A stretch of DNA of 64,000 bases. Origin: Fusibacter ferrireducens (GTDB lineage Bacteria > Bacillota > Clostridia > Peptostreptococcales > Acidaminobacteraceae). Position 1 is the first letter of the stretch; every line of letters starts with the position of its first letter. The translations under genes and the position numbers were made by a program. Under the pieces are notes generated by a model. That model saw only the letters and a list, made by a program, of their open reading frames with translations. It was not told where the DNA came from and ran no database searches. The DNA lies in assembly GCF_015352425.1 (NCBI RefSeq), contig NZ_JADKNH010000001.1, positions 529,790-593,789 of the forward strand, given 5' to 3'. Shown here piece by piece: positions 18,718 to 27,878 of the stretch.

Positions 18718-18776
18718 GATTGCCCTCCTGGGAATTTACTATTGATTGAATGTGAAAAAGAGCACATAACCTCTAG

Positions 18777-18782
18777 ATTATA
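18777..18782 (-). promoter_or_regulatory. Putative -10 box of the MBOAT-DHHW operon
   Basis: TATAAT preceded by GTG on the minus strand, about 60 bases before the GTG start at 18717. No good -35 is seen. Confidence 0.4.
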
Positions 18783-18882
18783 CACTAAAACCAAAAATAT
18801 TAAAATAATGAAAGATTATTTTTAACCAAAATGGCTCACAAGTCATCTAATAGAACTCCAGAGATATTATAACGGTTCTTGT

Positions 18883-19434
18883 TTACCAACCCAAATAAGA
18901 TATGTCGTCAATAGTGCCTTCGGTGAAACTGATTTTGAGTGTTTTCCCAGAAGTGAGTTTCCAAAGATAACTGGTACTAATTGCTTTAGAGTTTTCATCA
19001 TAATAGGACTTGCCAAATTCTATAGATGTTCCAAGCGCATCCATCACCTCTTCAAATGTCGTATAACCGTTCATTTTGATGGTGGACTCATTTTCGATAA
19101 TATGAGGGGATTCTTGTATGGACATGACGATCATTTTGTAAACGGCTTTATCCTCTTTTAGGACAACTTTAATGGTACCGTAGGGAAAGTTCCAAACTGA
19201 AAATAACCCCCAGTCATCTACAGTGCCTTTTTTGCCTAATTTTGTTTCAAGTTGAGCTCGTGTATCTTCTAAATCGAGTTCTAAGTATTTTTGATAAAGT
19301 TTGGAATTTGATATTTCATCAAGAGACATTTCCATGCCTAAAGTAGCTTTTATACATAAACGCGATTCTAAATTGGTGTATAATATTATCCCTGCAATAA
19401 TGACAACGATAACGGCTGCAATTGTTTTCTTCAT
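18883..19434 (-). CDS. Membrane-anchored hypothetical protein
   Basis: 183 residues: an N-terminal membrane anchor (3-21) and an extracellular domain that seems to hold two related halves (about 30-95 and 110-183), each with a helix, LG, then beta strands ending in W-F or YLW. This is a layout like the SmpA/BamE-type or PASTA-sized bacterial repeats, but no family is recognised. A GGGGGG-rich site precedes the ATG at 19434. It follows the Fe-S protein gene by 34 bases. Confidence 0.55.
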   Translation of the reverse strand: MKKTIAAVIVVIIAGIILYTNLESRLCIKATLGMEMSLDEISNSKLYQKYLELDLEDTRAQLETKLGKKGTVDDWGLFSVWNFPYGTIKVVLKEDKAVYKMIVMSIQESPHIIENESTIKMNGYTTFEEVMDALGTSIEFGKSYYDENSKAISTSYLWKLTSGKTLKISFTEGTIDDISYLGW

Positions 19435-19468
19435 TTTCCCCCCTGATTTCAATTAGAAATTGCTATTT

Positions 19469-20155
19469 TCAAATTTTGATATATCTTCTTGTGTAAGGGC
19501 AGATGTTGATACATTGACCGCATATGGTGGATTCGATATTTTCAAGATCACATTTTTTTCTAGCTTCTTTTCGACAGGCTTTGGCGTCATAGTAGGCTTC
19601 TCGTTCCATCCCTAAATGCCAGTTAATCCCCTTAACCGCTTTCCCTTCACATACATCTGTACACAATGTGCAATTGCCGCACTTGGATTCATTTATCGGG
19701 GTTGCAGTCGATAATTTTAAGTTCGTAAGAACGGAGGTTAAACGCACCGCTGAACCATAATCTTTTGTTATAAGCAATGCACATTTACCGATCCAGCCCA
19801 TCCCTGCTCTTGTGGCCACTGTTTTATGCGGTAAATCAGTGCGTAGACTTTCGTTGGAAGCGACAGTGGTCGTTGTCTTCGCTATAGCCTCATAGCCCAT
19901 AGCTTTAATTTTTTCAGATACCTGCAATGCAATTTGATCTAATTCAGCATTTAATCGCTTGTACTCTTTATAGTAGTTCTGATTTGGACCGCTTGCTATA
20001 TAACGCACAATTTCAGGATCAATTGCCTTCGCAATACTTATACCATAGTTTAAGTGCTGGCGATGTTCACCTGGAATTTCCGATAAATCTGCAAAGCCCA
20101 CTTGGTCTGCACCGAGCTCAAGAATATATTTTTTAAAATCGTTTTCTAAATTCAT
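19469..20155 (-). CDS. 4Fe-4S double-cluster protein, QueG-like
   Basis: 228 residues. The C-terminal part has CGNCTLCTDVCEGKAV (near 160) and CGQCINICPYTRRY (near 213), the two cysteine clusters of the double 4Fe-4S domain found in epoxyqueuosine reductase (QueG). The N-terminal section (SIAKAIDPEIV, TVATRAGMGWIGKCALL) also follows the QueG pattern. At 228 residues it is much shorter than QueG (about 310-380) and lacks the B12-domain extension, so it is a paralogue of unknown role rather than QueG itself. Confidence 0.75.
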   Translation of the reverse strand: MNLENDFKKYILELGADQVGFADLSEIPGEHRQHLNYGISIAKAIDPEIVRYIASGPNQNYYKEYKRLNAELDQIALQVSEKIKAMGYEAIAKTTTTVASNESLRTDLPHKTVATRAGMGWIGKCALLITKDYGSAVRLTSVLTNLKLSTATPINESKCGNCTLCTDVCEGKAVKGINWHLGMEREAYYDAKACRKEARKKCDLENIESTICGQCINICPYTRRYIKI

Positions 20156-20179
20156 TAGATCTAACCACCTTTCTTTTAG

Positions 20180-21637
20180 TTAATCAGCTTTACTAAAGGG
20201 TTCTACATTTTCCTTCTCGATCTCTATCTCGCCGGTGCCATATAAACCTAAAAAATATGAATCTTCTGTCTCAGAAAGTATTTCGCCCCATAAACCGTTA
20301 GGAAAATTTTGAGCCCACTCTGGTTCGAATTCTGGTTTTATTAAAACTTCAACGCCAATATTGCTTTTTAAATCTTCATAGAAGCCCAAATTAGATTTTT
20401 TGACCCACCCCTTATCAAGTCGATTAGCATCTATTGGTTTATTCGCCTCAATATAAAACCAATCTTCATAAGCATCACGAACCTTCACGGCCTTTCCAAC
20501 TTGAAAGTGATTGACAGCAATGCTGTTGTGTTCAGGCGTTATGAAAACAGTAGCCTCTTTGACTATATACATTTCAGAGGGCTCAATGGAACTTGCCCCT
20601 GCTTCACCTGGTGATTCAAGAGTCCATGTGGGTACGACACCCTCAATAGAAATGCGTGTGAGATAATCGTTTTCTTTATTTAAAATTCTAAGCTGATCAC
20701 TATTATGGATTGCAAATCTATTTAATAAACAGATAGGGCCATATGCGGGTTTGCCGAGCATTAGAATGCCCTCGTCAGCTTCAATATGATAATCTGAAAA
20801 CAACTCGATATCAAAATTGCCTTCTCGCAATTTTATCAAGTGTTCTGAAGATACTTTTTTGTTTTCGGATGTACTCGCTTTAGAGTTTAAAACTGCGGTT
20901 TCTGGATCACTTGATATCGCTTGATCTTGCGAGGGCATACTATAGACAATATTTTCATCTTCTTTATCCTTAACGTCTTGGCCAATGTATTTTTTAATGC
21001 AATTAATTTTGCCATCATCAATGTTTTTTACAGAAAAAAGATATTGGTCAGTTCCCCTTAAGATGACTTCAGTTTCCTCTGTAAACACATTTTGAATAAC
21101 AATGTCAGTGGTATATTGAGGATCAACAATCGCATCTAAAGTAATTGCTTCATTTTCCTTGGGATAGACGATTTGATCAGAGTCAAGCCAAAACAACTGG
21201 TTGTCGTATTCAAAAGATTTTATAGGGGTTATGGAATCGGTCGCATATAAAGTGCCAATTCTACTGACAAATGTGCCGCTATCTAAAATATAGTATCGAC
21301 TGTCAGGTGACCAGTACGTTTCACATAGCGCCCCATTTGCAATTGTTTGTTCTGTCTTTTGATCAAGATCATATAGAAATGCCGTTCTATCTCCTGTTTG
21401 ACTGTCCATGAGCAGGATACTTGCAAGCTTAGAATCAGGAGAAATGCTACAATCAAAGACTGTGAGAGTTGAAACGACTGCATCGGTTTGTGACTGTGTT
21501 ATTTGCTCTTGAAGTACATTGTATTTCATTTCTGATTCGGATAGTTGTTTTTGGAGCTTTGCAATTTCTTCATCATTGCTACAACTTGATAATAATATGA
21601 TCATAAGCAACAAAAAAAATATTGTTTTCATTTTCAT
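20180..21637 (-). CDS. Lipoprotein with C-terminal SH3-like segment
   Basis: 485 residues. Lipobox LSSC (Cys near 19), then a short coiled coil (26-50), then a beta-propeller-like domain (FDCSISPDSKLASILLMDSQTG, YWSPDSRYYILDSGTF; WD40/TolB-like repeats) and a C-terminal SH3-like part (EHNSIAVNHFQVGKAVKVRDAYEDWFYIEA) near 390-440. It is probably anchored on the outer face of the membrane. The ATG at 21637 follows AAGGTGAT and lies at the stop codon of the upstream P-loop gene (21639), so the genes are coupled. Confidence 0.6.
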   Translation of the reverse strand: MKMKTIFFLLLMIILLSSCSNDEEIAKLQKQLSESEMKYNVLQEQITQSQTDAVVSTLTVFDCSISPDSKLASILLMDSQTGDRTAFLYDLDQKTEQTIANGALCETYWSPDSRYYILDSGTFVSRIGTLYATDSITPIKSFEYDNQLFWLDSDQIVYPKENEAITLDAIVDPQYTTDIVIQNVFTEETEVILRGTDQYLFSVKNIDDGKINCIKKYIGQDVKDKEDENIVYSMPSQDQAISSDPETAVLNSKASTSENKKVSSEHLIKLREGNFDIELFSDYHIEADEGILMLGKPAYGPICLLNRFAIHNSDQLRILNKENDYLTRISIEGVVPTWTLESPGEAGASSIEPSEMYIVKEATVFITPEHNSIAVNHFQVGKAVKVRDAYEDWFYIEANKPIDANRLDKGWVKKSNLGFYEDLKSNIGVEVLIKPEFEPEWAQNFPNGLWGEILSETEDSYFLGLYGTGEIEIEKENVEPFSKAD

Positions 21638-21638
21638 A

Positions 21639-22280
21639 TCAATCACCTTGGGTAAATGTCTTTTGAAGATTAAAGTGCTTGAGCACGTTTTTATACATTT
21701 TATCAATACTACTTTTCCCGTCTGTTACAGTGACTTTATAACCCAATTGAGCGGCGGTTTGATTGGCAATTTCAGCGAACCTAATATCTCTCTGCATCCA
21801 ATTTGAAAATGCAGTTTGAGAATCACTGCATTCGCGTAAATAATGCGATACCCACGGACGTTCCTTATATTTTTCAACTTGAAACTCGGCGGATGGCACT
21901 ATGCAAATATAGTTTTCTTTTGAGATTTTTATGGATGCCATATTTTGTGGCAACAAAGCAGCACCCTCCACAACTAATCCCGCAGAGGATGGTAATTTGT
22001 CAATGTCATTCATAACGATCTCAAAGGCTTCTTCGTAGAACTTAAATTCGTCCTCTACTTGTTCAGCAACAGGTCTTAACCATGTTTCATCGATACTCAA
22101 AGTGGCCATTTTGCCAATGGTAGGTTTACCCATAGTCGCGCCAAGCTTCATATATCGCTCAAGATGATCATCACATTTGTAATAGGTAAATCCAAAGTCT
22201 TTTACCAGTTTTTCAGCTATTGTGCTCTTTCCACTACATGGCGAACCACCGATCCAGTATGTGTTTCTATGTAAACTCAT
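21639..22280 (-). CDS. P-loop kinase-like protein
   Basis: 213 residues. The Walker A loop GGSPCSGKST (about 11-20) lies near the N-terminus, followed by CDDHLERY, consistent with a small-molecule kinase of the adenylate/shikimate/2-phosphoglycerate kinase-like superfamily. LVVEGAALLP is a plausible Walker-B-type strand. The substrate is unknown. A second, distantly similar P-loop protein is at 33059-33616. Confidence 0.7.
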   Translation of the reverse strand: MSLHRNTYWIGGSPCSGKSTIAEKLVKDFGFTYYKCDDHLERYMKLGATMGKPTIGKMATLSIDETWLRPVAEQVEDEFKFYEEAFEIVMNDIDKLPSSAGLVVEGAALLPQNMASIKISKENYICIVPSAEFQVEKYKERPWVSHYLRECSDSQTAFSNWMQRDIRFAEIANQTAAQLGYKVTVTDGKSSIDKMYKNVLKHFNLQKTFTQGD

Positions 22281-22343
22281 GATAACCTCCTCTAATTTAG
22301 CTTTTGATCTGTCAGTCTGCGTCTGATGTGTTGAATCGTGTAT

Positions 22344-22754
22344 CTATATAGATTTGCTTCTATTTGATTTATGAATAATAAAGGCTTTGATTGATATTAA
22401 CATCAGCGATGCAGTCTGCGCTAAATAGCCCACCAGAATACTATTCACAAACATAGTTGGACGATTGTACGGCAATGTATTTAAAAATAGCTCAACATTC
22501 CAATACAAAAAGCAACAAATGGTTAAACTCAAAACAACCCATAAATTGAGGGATTTTTTTTCGTAGGTAATATACCCAATTGTCAAAAAGACGATCACTA
22601 ATGAAAAACATAAGAATGAGATAAACTGATCTTGAGTTACTACAATTGGAATATCGGGTCCTAGAAAAAGACTCGCAATACTGTGCATAATCAAATTTAA
22701 AATTAAAATAATTGAAAAAGCTAATGATAGATTCTTATTATAATTTAGGTGCAT
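22344..22754 (-). CDS. Four-helix small membrane protein, hypothetical
   Basis: 136 residues with four hydrophobic segments and short loops. The ORF is open to 22856, inside the upstream gene, but GAGG before the ATG at 22754 fits a start after that gene. No family recognised. Confidence 0.5.
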   Translation of the reverse strand: MHLNYNKNLSLAFSIILILNLIMHSIASLFLGPDIPIVVTQDQFISFLCFSLVIVFLTIGYITYEKKSLNLWVVLSLTICCFLYWNVELFLNTLPYNRPTMFVNSILVGYLAQTASLMLISIKAFIIHKSNRSKSI

Positions 22755-22806
22755 TTCAAACCTCATTTCTGACTTTAGAATGACTGTATATGGATTCGTT
22801 TTGATG

Positions 22807-23436
22807 TCAAGTATGATCGTGCCCGGTATTGTACGCACGATGCTTGTCATGAGCATTCATGATCTGCTCAAATCGCTCTATATCGTTATCTTCAATGGAC
22901 AAACGTAATACTTCAAACGTGTTCATGAAAAAAAAGGTTTTGGTGATTGTAACATACACATAGACTGAACTTATGTCATAAGACTCAATATTTTCAATTG
23001 GGAATCGCCTGCCCTCGTGAAATATATAGGTATCACTTATTCCGCTCAATGATGTGTGCGTCATAAGACCATTTATAATGGTTAATAGAACTGTTATGCC
23101 AAATGATGTCAGTGCAAGACTGCGCTTTTGGTATGCAAGATAGAAAACAATTACTGTTAGCACTACCATTAATAAGGTCAGTATTAAGATGACGATGTCG
23201 CGTTTAATGACGATCTCTAACGTATCTTTTCTGCGGGTTTTAAAACTTTTTATGGTCTTAATTAATAAGTAGAGATTCAACAGAAATAGGATGGCCGCAA
23301 CCGTATGATCTGATTTTAAAAATTCAATTTGTGTGGGTGATAAAAATCTAAATACAGATATGTACAAAAATGAAATTATGAATACGATTGCTACAATTGA
23401 AACGATAGTAAGTATTTCTAAATTGACTTTACGCAT
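22807..23436 (-). CDS. Membrane protein with C-terminal PH-like domain, hypothetical
   Basis: 209 residues: four membrane helices (about 10-32, 42-60, 78-100, 108-128), then a soluble tail (FHEGRRFPIENIESYDISSVYVYVTITKTFFF) reminiscent of bacterial PH/YdbT-like domains. AAAGGAGG precedes the ATG. It is followed at 27 bases by its upstream partner 23464-23880. Confidence 0.5.
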   Translation of the reverse strand: MRKVNLEILTIVSIVAIVFIISFLYISVFRFLSPTQIEFLKSDHTVAAILFLLNLYLLIKTIKSFKTRRKDTLEIVIKRDIVILILTLLMVVLTVIVFYLAYQKRSLALTSFGITVLLTIINGLMTHTSLSGISDTYIFHEGRRFPIENIESYDISSVYVYVTITKTFFFMNTFEVLRLSIEDNDIERFEQIMNAHDKHRAYNTGHDHT

Positions 23437-23463
23437 AGATTCCTCCTTTGTGTTACGATATTG

Positions 23464-23880
23464 TTATCTAACTGAACTAAATGCAAATAGCAAGAATGTT
23501 GCAAAGCTTAAAATGGCCTTTCTTTTGTTTGCAATAATATGATACTTTAAAATGATTTCATCAACTTCTGTGGGTTTGTAAAAATCACTTTTTAAAAACG
23601 TATAGTATTTTTGTCTCGATATTCCTTTTATAGAATGCGCACTTTTAAACGCTTCATAATCGTCGCTATGAAATGTATGCACATAGCGCGCAATTGTATT
23701 TACTTTAGAATAGATGACTCCAATCTCTATGGGGATTAATGCAAAGGTTAATATAAGTGTGACCTTGGCATTGATGAACAACAGAATAGCTAATAAAATG
23801 CAAAAAATGAGCAATCTGGTGATATCCTTTATTTCTTTTTCTAAAAGCGTGCGTGTTTCTTCTCGCGTCGTTTTTTTCAT
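23464..23880 (-). CDS. Two-helix membrane protein, hypothetical
   Basis: 138 residues: charged N-terminus, a hydrophobic hairpin (about 20-60), a soluble basic loop (YVHTFHSDDYEAFKSAHSIK) and a final hydrophobic segment. No family recognised. It is probably co-transcribed with 22807-23436. Confidence 0.45.
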   Translation of the reverse strand: MKKTTREETRTLLEKEIKDITRLLIFCILLAILLFINAKVTLILTFALIPIEIGVIYSKVNTIARYVHTFHSDDYEAFKSAHSIKGISRQKYYTFLKSDFYKPTEVDEIILKYHIIANKRKAILSFATFLLFAFSSVR

Positions 23881-23975
23881 TTATTTTTCCCCACGATTAA
23901 AATAGTAACTTAATGCGAAATGATCTCAAATGGCAACAAGTTCACCGCTTGTAAAAACGCTTTACGCTCATCGCT

Positions 23976-24701
23976 TTAAACCGGTAAAAGGGTAATTAAG
24001 AATCCTCCAGCAATTAAACTTACCAAATTAGCGACGATAACATATTTAATTACAGGCCACTTCCCTTTTTCTCTAATGAATAAGCTAAATCCAACTATTT
24101 CAGCAAGAAATACGAAGAATTCACCATGAACTTGATATAGGATTAAATAGCCCCCTAAAAGGGTACTCCACTTAATGAGCCAAATATTTAAAACGCCTTG
24201 GGTCAATAGATTAATAACGAGAAATACAATCCAGCTTCTTTTTTCTCTAAATTTATAAAACCAAAACACAATGGCTTCAATTAAAAGTGTGAGTATCACA
24301 CGGAGCGATACAATTAATGCCGACCGAAATGGATATCTGCCATAGGTCAATGTTTCCTTAGAAATATCTAAAGTGAGCACTTCGTTATAACGTCTTAGCC
24401 TCTTATCGAATGTGCATTCAAAGGTTTTATCTTGTGTTGTCACTCTAAACGTATAATGACCATCTGTTTGCATATCTTGTGAATAGAAAATAAAGTAGCC
24501 TTCCCATGCCGTTCTTTTGAATTGGGCTTTTGGCTGATGTTCGTTTGAAACCATCACAATGGAGATGTCATCTGTTGGATTATTGACTAAAATAAGCAAT
24601 GAAGGCGGCTCCATAGAATTTGCAAATGCAACCGATGCGTTCAGTCCGATCCCAATAACGAGCAGGACTAAAAACCTTGAAAACTTATGTATGTTAAACA
24701 T
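23976..24701 (-). CDS. Exported membrane protein, hypothetical (clostridial type)
   Basis: 241 residues: a cleavable-looking signal peptide (ends AFANS), an exported beta domain beginning EPPSLLILVNNPTDDI (30-110), then four or five membrane helices (125-240). The EPPS-hhIhVNNPP start is one I know from uncharacterised clostridial proteins. Function unknown. Confidence 0.55.
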   Translation of the reverse strand: MFNIHKFSRFLVLLVIGIGLNASVAFANSMEPPSLLILVNNPTDDISIVMVSNEHQPKAQFKRTAWEGYFIFYSQDMQTDGHYTFRVTTQDKTFECTFDKRLRRYNEVLTLDISKETLTYGRYPFRSALIVSLRVILTLLIEAIVFWFYKFREKRSWIVFLVINLLTQGVLNIWLIKWSTLLGGYLILYQVHGEFFVFLAEIVGFSLFIREKGKWPVIKYVIVANLVSLIAGGFLITLLPV

Positions 24702-24764
24702 TTGATCATTTCCCCCTCTGGAATATCTTCATCTACGTCAGTTTTAAAAACCTCTTTGTGATCG

Positions 24765-25211
24765 TTAATTCATTATAATATTTTCATTAAATCGCAGACA
24801 ATTGCCATTTTTAAATTCAATGACGAAGTCTTCAACTTGTCCTTGTAATTTCACAACATTTTCTAAATCAATCTTTATACGGACATAATCGCTTAATTTG
24901 AGGGTTCTTATCAATAATTGGCCATTTATCCAGATATCTAACCAATAAACGTGATTTAGGTCATCATCTATTTTAAACTGCCCCTTTCCACCTGAAACGT
25001 AATCATTTAATAATGCGATGACATATACTTGTGCTTCTTCTCCATCTAAATCAAAATTTAGGCAAGTTTCTCTAAAGACCGTAGGGCTACGATGGTGTAA
25101 GTTTGATAATAGATCATAGATTTCTTGATCGGCAGGTGATTCAGTTTCTTTTATGCTTTTCTTAAGCGATTCTGTTATAAGTATTCTTTGGCCTCCTATG
25201 GTGTGTATCAT
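24765..25211 (-). CDS. Hypothetical protein
   Basis: 148 residues, soluble, acidic, mixed alpha/beta. It has no membrane segment, signal or recognisable motif. GGAGG precedes the ATG. Confidence 0.45.
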   Translation of the reverse strand: MIHTIGGQRILITESLKKSIKETESPADQEIYDLLSNLHHRSPTVFRETCLNFDLDGEEAQVYVIALLNDYVSGGKGQFKIDDDLNHVYWLDIWINGQLLIRTLKLSDYVRIKIDLENVVKLQGQVEDFVIEFKNGNCLRFNENIIMN

Positions 25212-25255
25212 TGTCGCCTCCGTTTTAAATCATATTTTATGGCCACTTAATGACT

Positions 25256-25492
25256 CTATGGCGTGTATCTGACAATGATCAGAATGACGATCAAGATGGA
25301 TATGACGGCATCTCTACCAATTATGATCCAATTTCTCTTCTCTTCTAAAAAATGATTTAAATTGGATATGATTGAACCGCCTAAGGCAAAACTCAGACCA
25401 ATTCTTGGCGCTCCTTTTATAAATGCAACTACGCCCAACATATATAAGACAATATAAGTCATCAATATTATCTGATTATATTTTTTTTTCAT
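25256..25492 (-). CDS. Small three-helix membrane protein
   Basis: 78 residues with three hydrophobic stretches (about 7-25, 29-45, 55-75). AAAGGAG precedes the ATG. No family recognised. Confidence 0.5.
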   Translation of the reverse strand: MKKKYNQIILMTYIVLYMLGVVAFIKGAPRIGLSFALGGSIISNLNHFLEEKRNWIIIGRDAVISILIVILIIVRYTP

Positions 25493-25674
25493 TTGAGCTC
25501 CTTTCTTTTGGATAATGCTCGAATGTAATTACTGATACGCTTCGACCTTTACACTTATGACTCATTTTAATCCATATCAAATACAGATAATAGATATTGG
25601 GATTATTTTGTCTTACTACTATTATAGAATAATTATTGACAAATAGGTATTAAAAAAGGATTAGAAAAGTATAG

Positions 25675-25732
25675 AAAAAAGTTCTGCTTACCTATTCTCT
25701 TAAGTCTAGTGAATAGATATATAGAACTTTTT
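25675..25732. terminator. Long hairpin in the 25.5-25.95 kb gap
   Basis: AAAAAAGTTCT (25675) pairs with AGAACTTTTT (25732), with an inner CTATTC/GAATAG stem, and T-runs on both strands. It fits a bidirectional terminator. The 25493-25956 gap otherwise holds only a 34-codon plus-strand ORF (25752-25856) of no clear meaning. Confidence 0.5.
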
Positions 25733-25862
25733 ATGATTAATTTATAGACGATGGTCAAAAAAGCAAAAGATGCTGAACTGGCAGAGTTTAAAATGAAACA
25801 ACATATACTTAATGTGCGCAAGACATTTGAAGACAATTTTTCACTTTTGATCTGATTTCAAT

Positions 25863-25908
25863 AAAAAAAAGGCGCTTATCTTCTATTGAGAAAATAAGGC
25901 CTTTTTTT
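25863..25908. terminator. Bidirectional terminator after the zincin gene
   Basis: AAAAAAAAGGCgcTTAT ... ATAAGGCCTTTTTTT forms a stem with T-tracts on both strands, about 50 bases past the stop at 25957. Confidence 0.75.
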
Positions 25909-25956
25909 AGTTGTGTCAAATCACAAAATATTTGATCTTGGCTTCTTCGTATTTTA

Positions 25957-27147
25957 TCATAAGTTTTCAACGATATTATGAATAACTTCAGGTAAAAAGC
26001 TCTCAATATCGTCATAACGATCTCGATTAACCTCATACTTCGAAAATGATTCATATACGTCAAGCAATTGATCAAATCCACCAAAGTTCATTTCCTTTTC
26101 TAAAATATGAGAAAAAGTATAAACTTCACCATATATCTGCTTATAAATTCGGCATTCTATAGCCCTTACTAAATATTCATCTAATTGTCTATTTAAAGGC
26201 ATGTTTTTATACATAGGACTATTGATGAGTGTCTTTGGAAGTGCAACACCTTCATCAGCCATTTGATCTGCGATAGATTTAACCGTATCATTGATATGCA
26301 CGTGAAGTAATTCATGGATCAATGTTTCCAGCAGAGTATCATAGTCAAATTTATATGGATTTTGATCGAAAGAATTTGGAGATTGGAAAGATATCGCTTG
26401 AATTTCATCCCCTTCTGTATAAGTGAAAAAACTTGCCATGGAAGGTCTAAAAATTGTAAGAATAACTTGATAATTGAAATCGTTATCTTTTTTTACGCCG
26501 ATATAGGCTGCCATTTCATGAATCAGTTTTAACGCTTTTTCATCTTTAGATTTTTTTATTGTATAAGTCTCTAATGAGTTCTTTAAAACACTGTTTTTTT
26601 CAAAGAATTCATGTGCTGCTGTATCTGCATAAAAAGACTCTAACCCATTGATAAATTCAATAATTGCTTTGTCTTCTTTAAAATGATCTTGTCTATATAT
26701 CGTATTGATTCTATCCAGTCTAACTTTTTGGTTGACCACTTCAGTTGCGTCCAAACCGTAGTAGCCCAAAATAACGCCGATGGCATCGCCACTTATATCT
26801 TCACCATGAATGTATGGTTTGCATTTTTGGATGAATTCATGATCCGAATACGCTGAAAAGTATTTTTTTGCACTTTTATATAGAGGTGTTTTGTCTGTGT
26901 CAGGCAGTAGGATATGGCTGTCAAACTCTAAATTGAGTGCAGATGCAATGATATATGTATCTAGGATTTCACTCGTTCTGATGGATAATCCATTTGAATA
27001 CTGCTCTTTGTTTTGAATATCCACAATGGTTTTAAAATAGTCTTTTGAATCCGCACTAGATTTTGAACTGACTTGTGCAAATAAACCTCCCCATGTGCAT
27101 AACAGTAAAACCAATATCATCAGAGTTGTTATCAATTTTTTTTTCAT
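25957..27147 (-). CDS. DUF4932-like zincin metallopeptidase, secreted
   Basis: 396 residues. An N-terminal signal peptide (ends near LFAQV) is followed by a largely helical domain. HELLHVH near residue 278 is an HExxH zinc-binding motif, and DEYLVRAIECR about 60 residues on supplies a candidate third-ligand glutamate. The layout resembles the DUF4932 family of clostridial exported putative peptidases (recalled from memory, not searched). The substrate is unknown. GAGGAG precedes the ATG. Confidence 0.65.
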   Translation of the reverse strand: MKKKLITTLMILVLLLCTWGGLFAQVSSKSSADSKDYFKTIVDIQNKEQYSNGLSIRTSEILDTYIIASALNLEFDSHILLPDTDKTPLYKSAKKYFSAYSDHEFIQKCKPYIHGEDISGDAIGVILGYYGLDATEVVNQKVRLDRINTIYRQDHFKEDKAIIEFINGLESFYADTAAHEFFEKNSVLKNSLETYTIKKSKDEKALKLIHEMAAYIGVKKDNDFNYQVILTIFRPSMASFFTYTEGDEIQAISFQSPNSFDQNPYKFDYDTLLETLIHELLHVHINDTVKSIADQMADEGVALPKTLINSPMYKNMPLNRQLDEYLVRAIECRIYKQIYGEVYTFSHILEKEMNFGGFDQLLDVYESFSKYEVNRDRYDDIESFLPEVIHNIVENL

Positions 27148-27346
27148 TTACTTTCTCCTCAATGCTTTGTTATTCTCACTCTATTCTCAAAAATATTATA
27201 CTATACATTATACAATACTTATTTAGAAACGGGTATTAAGAAAAAATTAAATAGATCTTCCATAGCCTTATTTAAATTAGGCATTCGTACTCAATACGTT
27301 CTTTTTTTAAGCTGACAGTTTATGCTTTTACCATATCTTTACAAAT

Positions 27347-27387
27347 AAAACGCTCACAATCTAATAAATAGGACATGAGCGTTTTTT
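27347..27387 (-). terminator. Terminator of the 27411-27863 gene
   Basis: AAAACGCTCA ... TGAGCGTTTTTT hairpin. On the minus strand the stem ends in GAGCGTTTTATTT. It lies about 25 bases past the stop at 27411. Confidence 0.75.
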
Positions 27388-27410
27388 AACATTTATGATT
27401 TTAGAGCGTT

Positions 27411-27863
27411 CTACTCCATCTTTTTAAGTTCTGAAATAATACCCTCAAATGCGATTTTAACTTTTGCATTATGCACTTCAATTTCTTTTCTAGAATAATC
27501 TCGCATTAGAAAAGGTTTGCTGTGTTCGTGTACTAAATCAGCAATTTGACGACGTAAAGAGACGTTAGTAGTCTCTGTACTCAGTATTTGAGCCAAAGTT
27601 GATGAATACAAATCTAGAGCATCAGCAGCTGTTTCCTTTTTTACAATTTGTAGCAAATATGCATTATATATTTCTAATATGTCTTTGATGCCCTCTTTGT
27701 GTTCTAAGTCATAGGATTTATCATTGACATCTATTTGGAAATTACTTTCTATATACTCTTGATTTCTATCAAATAACAGAATGTCTTTATTTATGAAAAA
27801 CTCAATTGCAATAATAGCAATCAGCATGATTATAATCGCCAAAAATAACTTCTTGCCTTTCAT
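27411..27863 (-). CDS. Membrane-anchored hypothetical protein
   Basis: 150 residues: N-terminal membrane anchor (5-23) and a helical, charged exported domain. No family recognised. It is preceded by GGAG and sits 15 bases after the 303-codon secreted-protein gene, so they form one unit. Confidence 0.5.
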   Translation of the reverse strand: MKGKKLFLAIIIMLIAIIAIEFFINKDILLFDRNQEYIESNFQIDVNDKSYDLEHKEGIKDILEIYNAYLLQIVKKETAADALDLYSSTLAQILSTETTNVSLRRQIADLVHEHSKPFLMRDYSRKEIEVHNAKVKIAFEGIISELKKME

Positions 27864-27878
27864 GATATCTCCAATCGT

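Noticed and set aside
25752-25856. Plus-strand 34-codon ORF MVKKAKDAELAEF...
   Set aside because: It has no ribosome binding site and no relatives I recognise; could be a remnant but there is too little to call.
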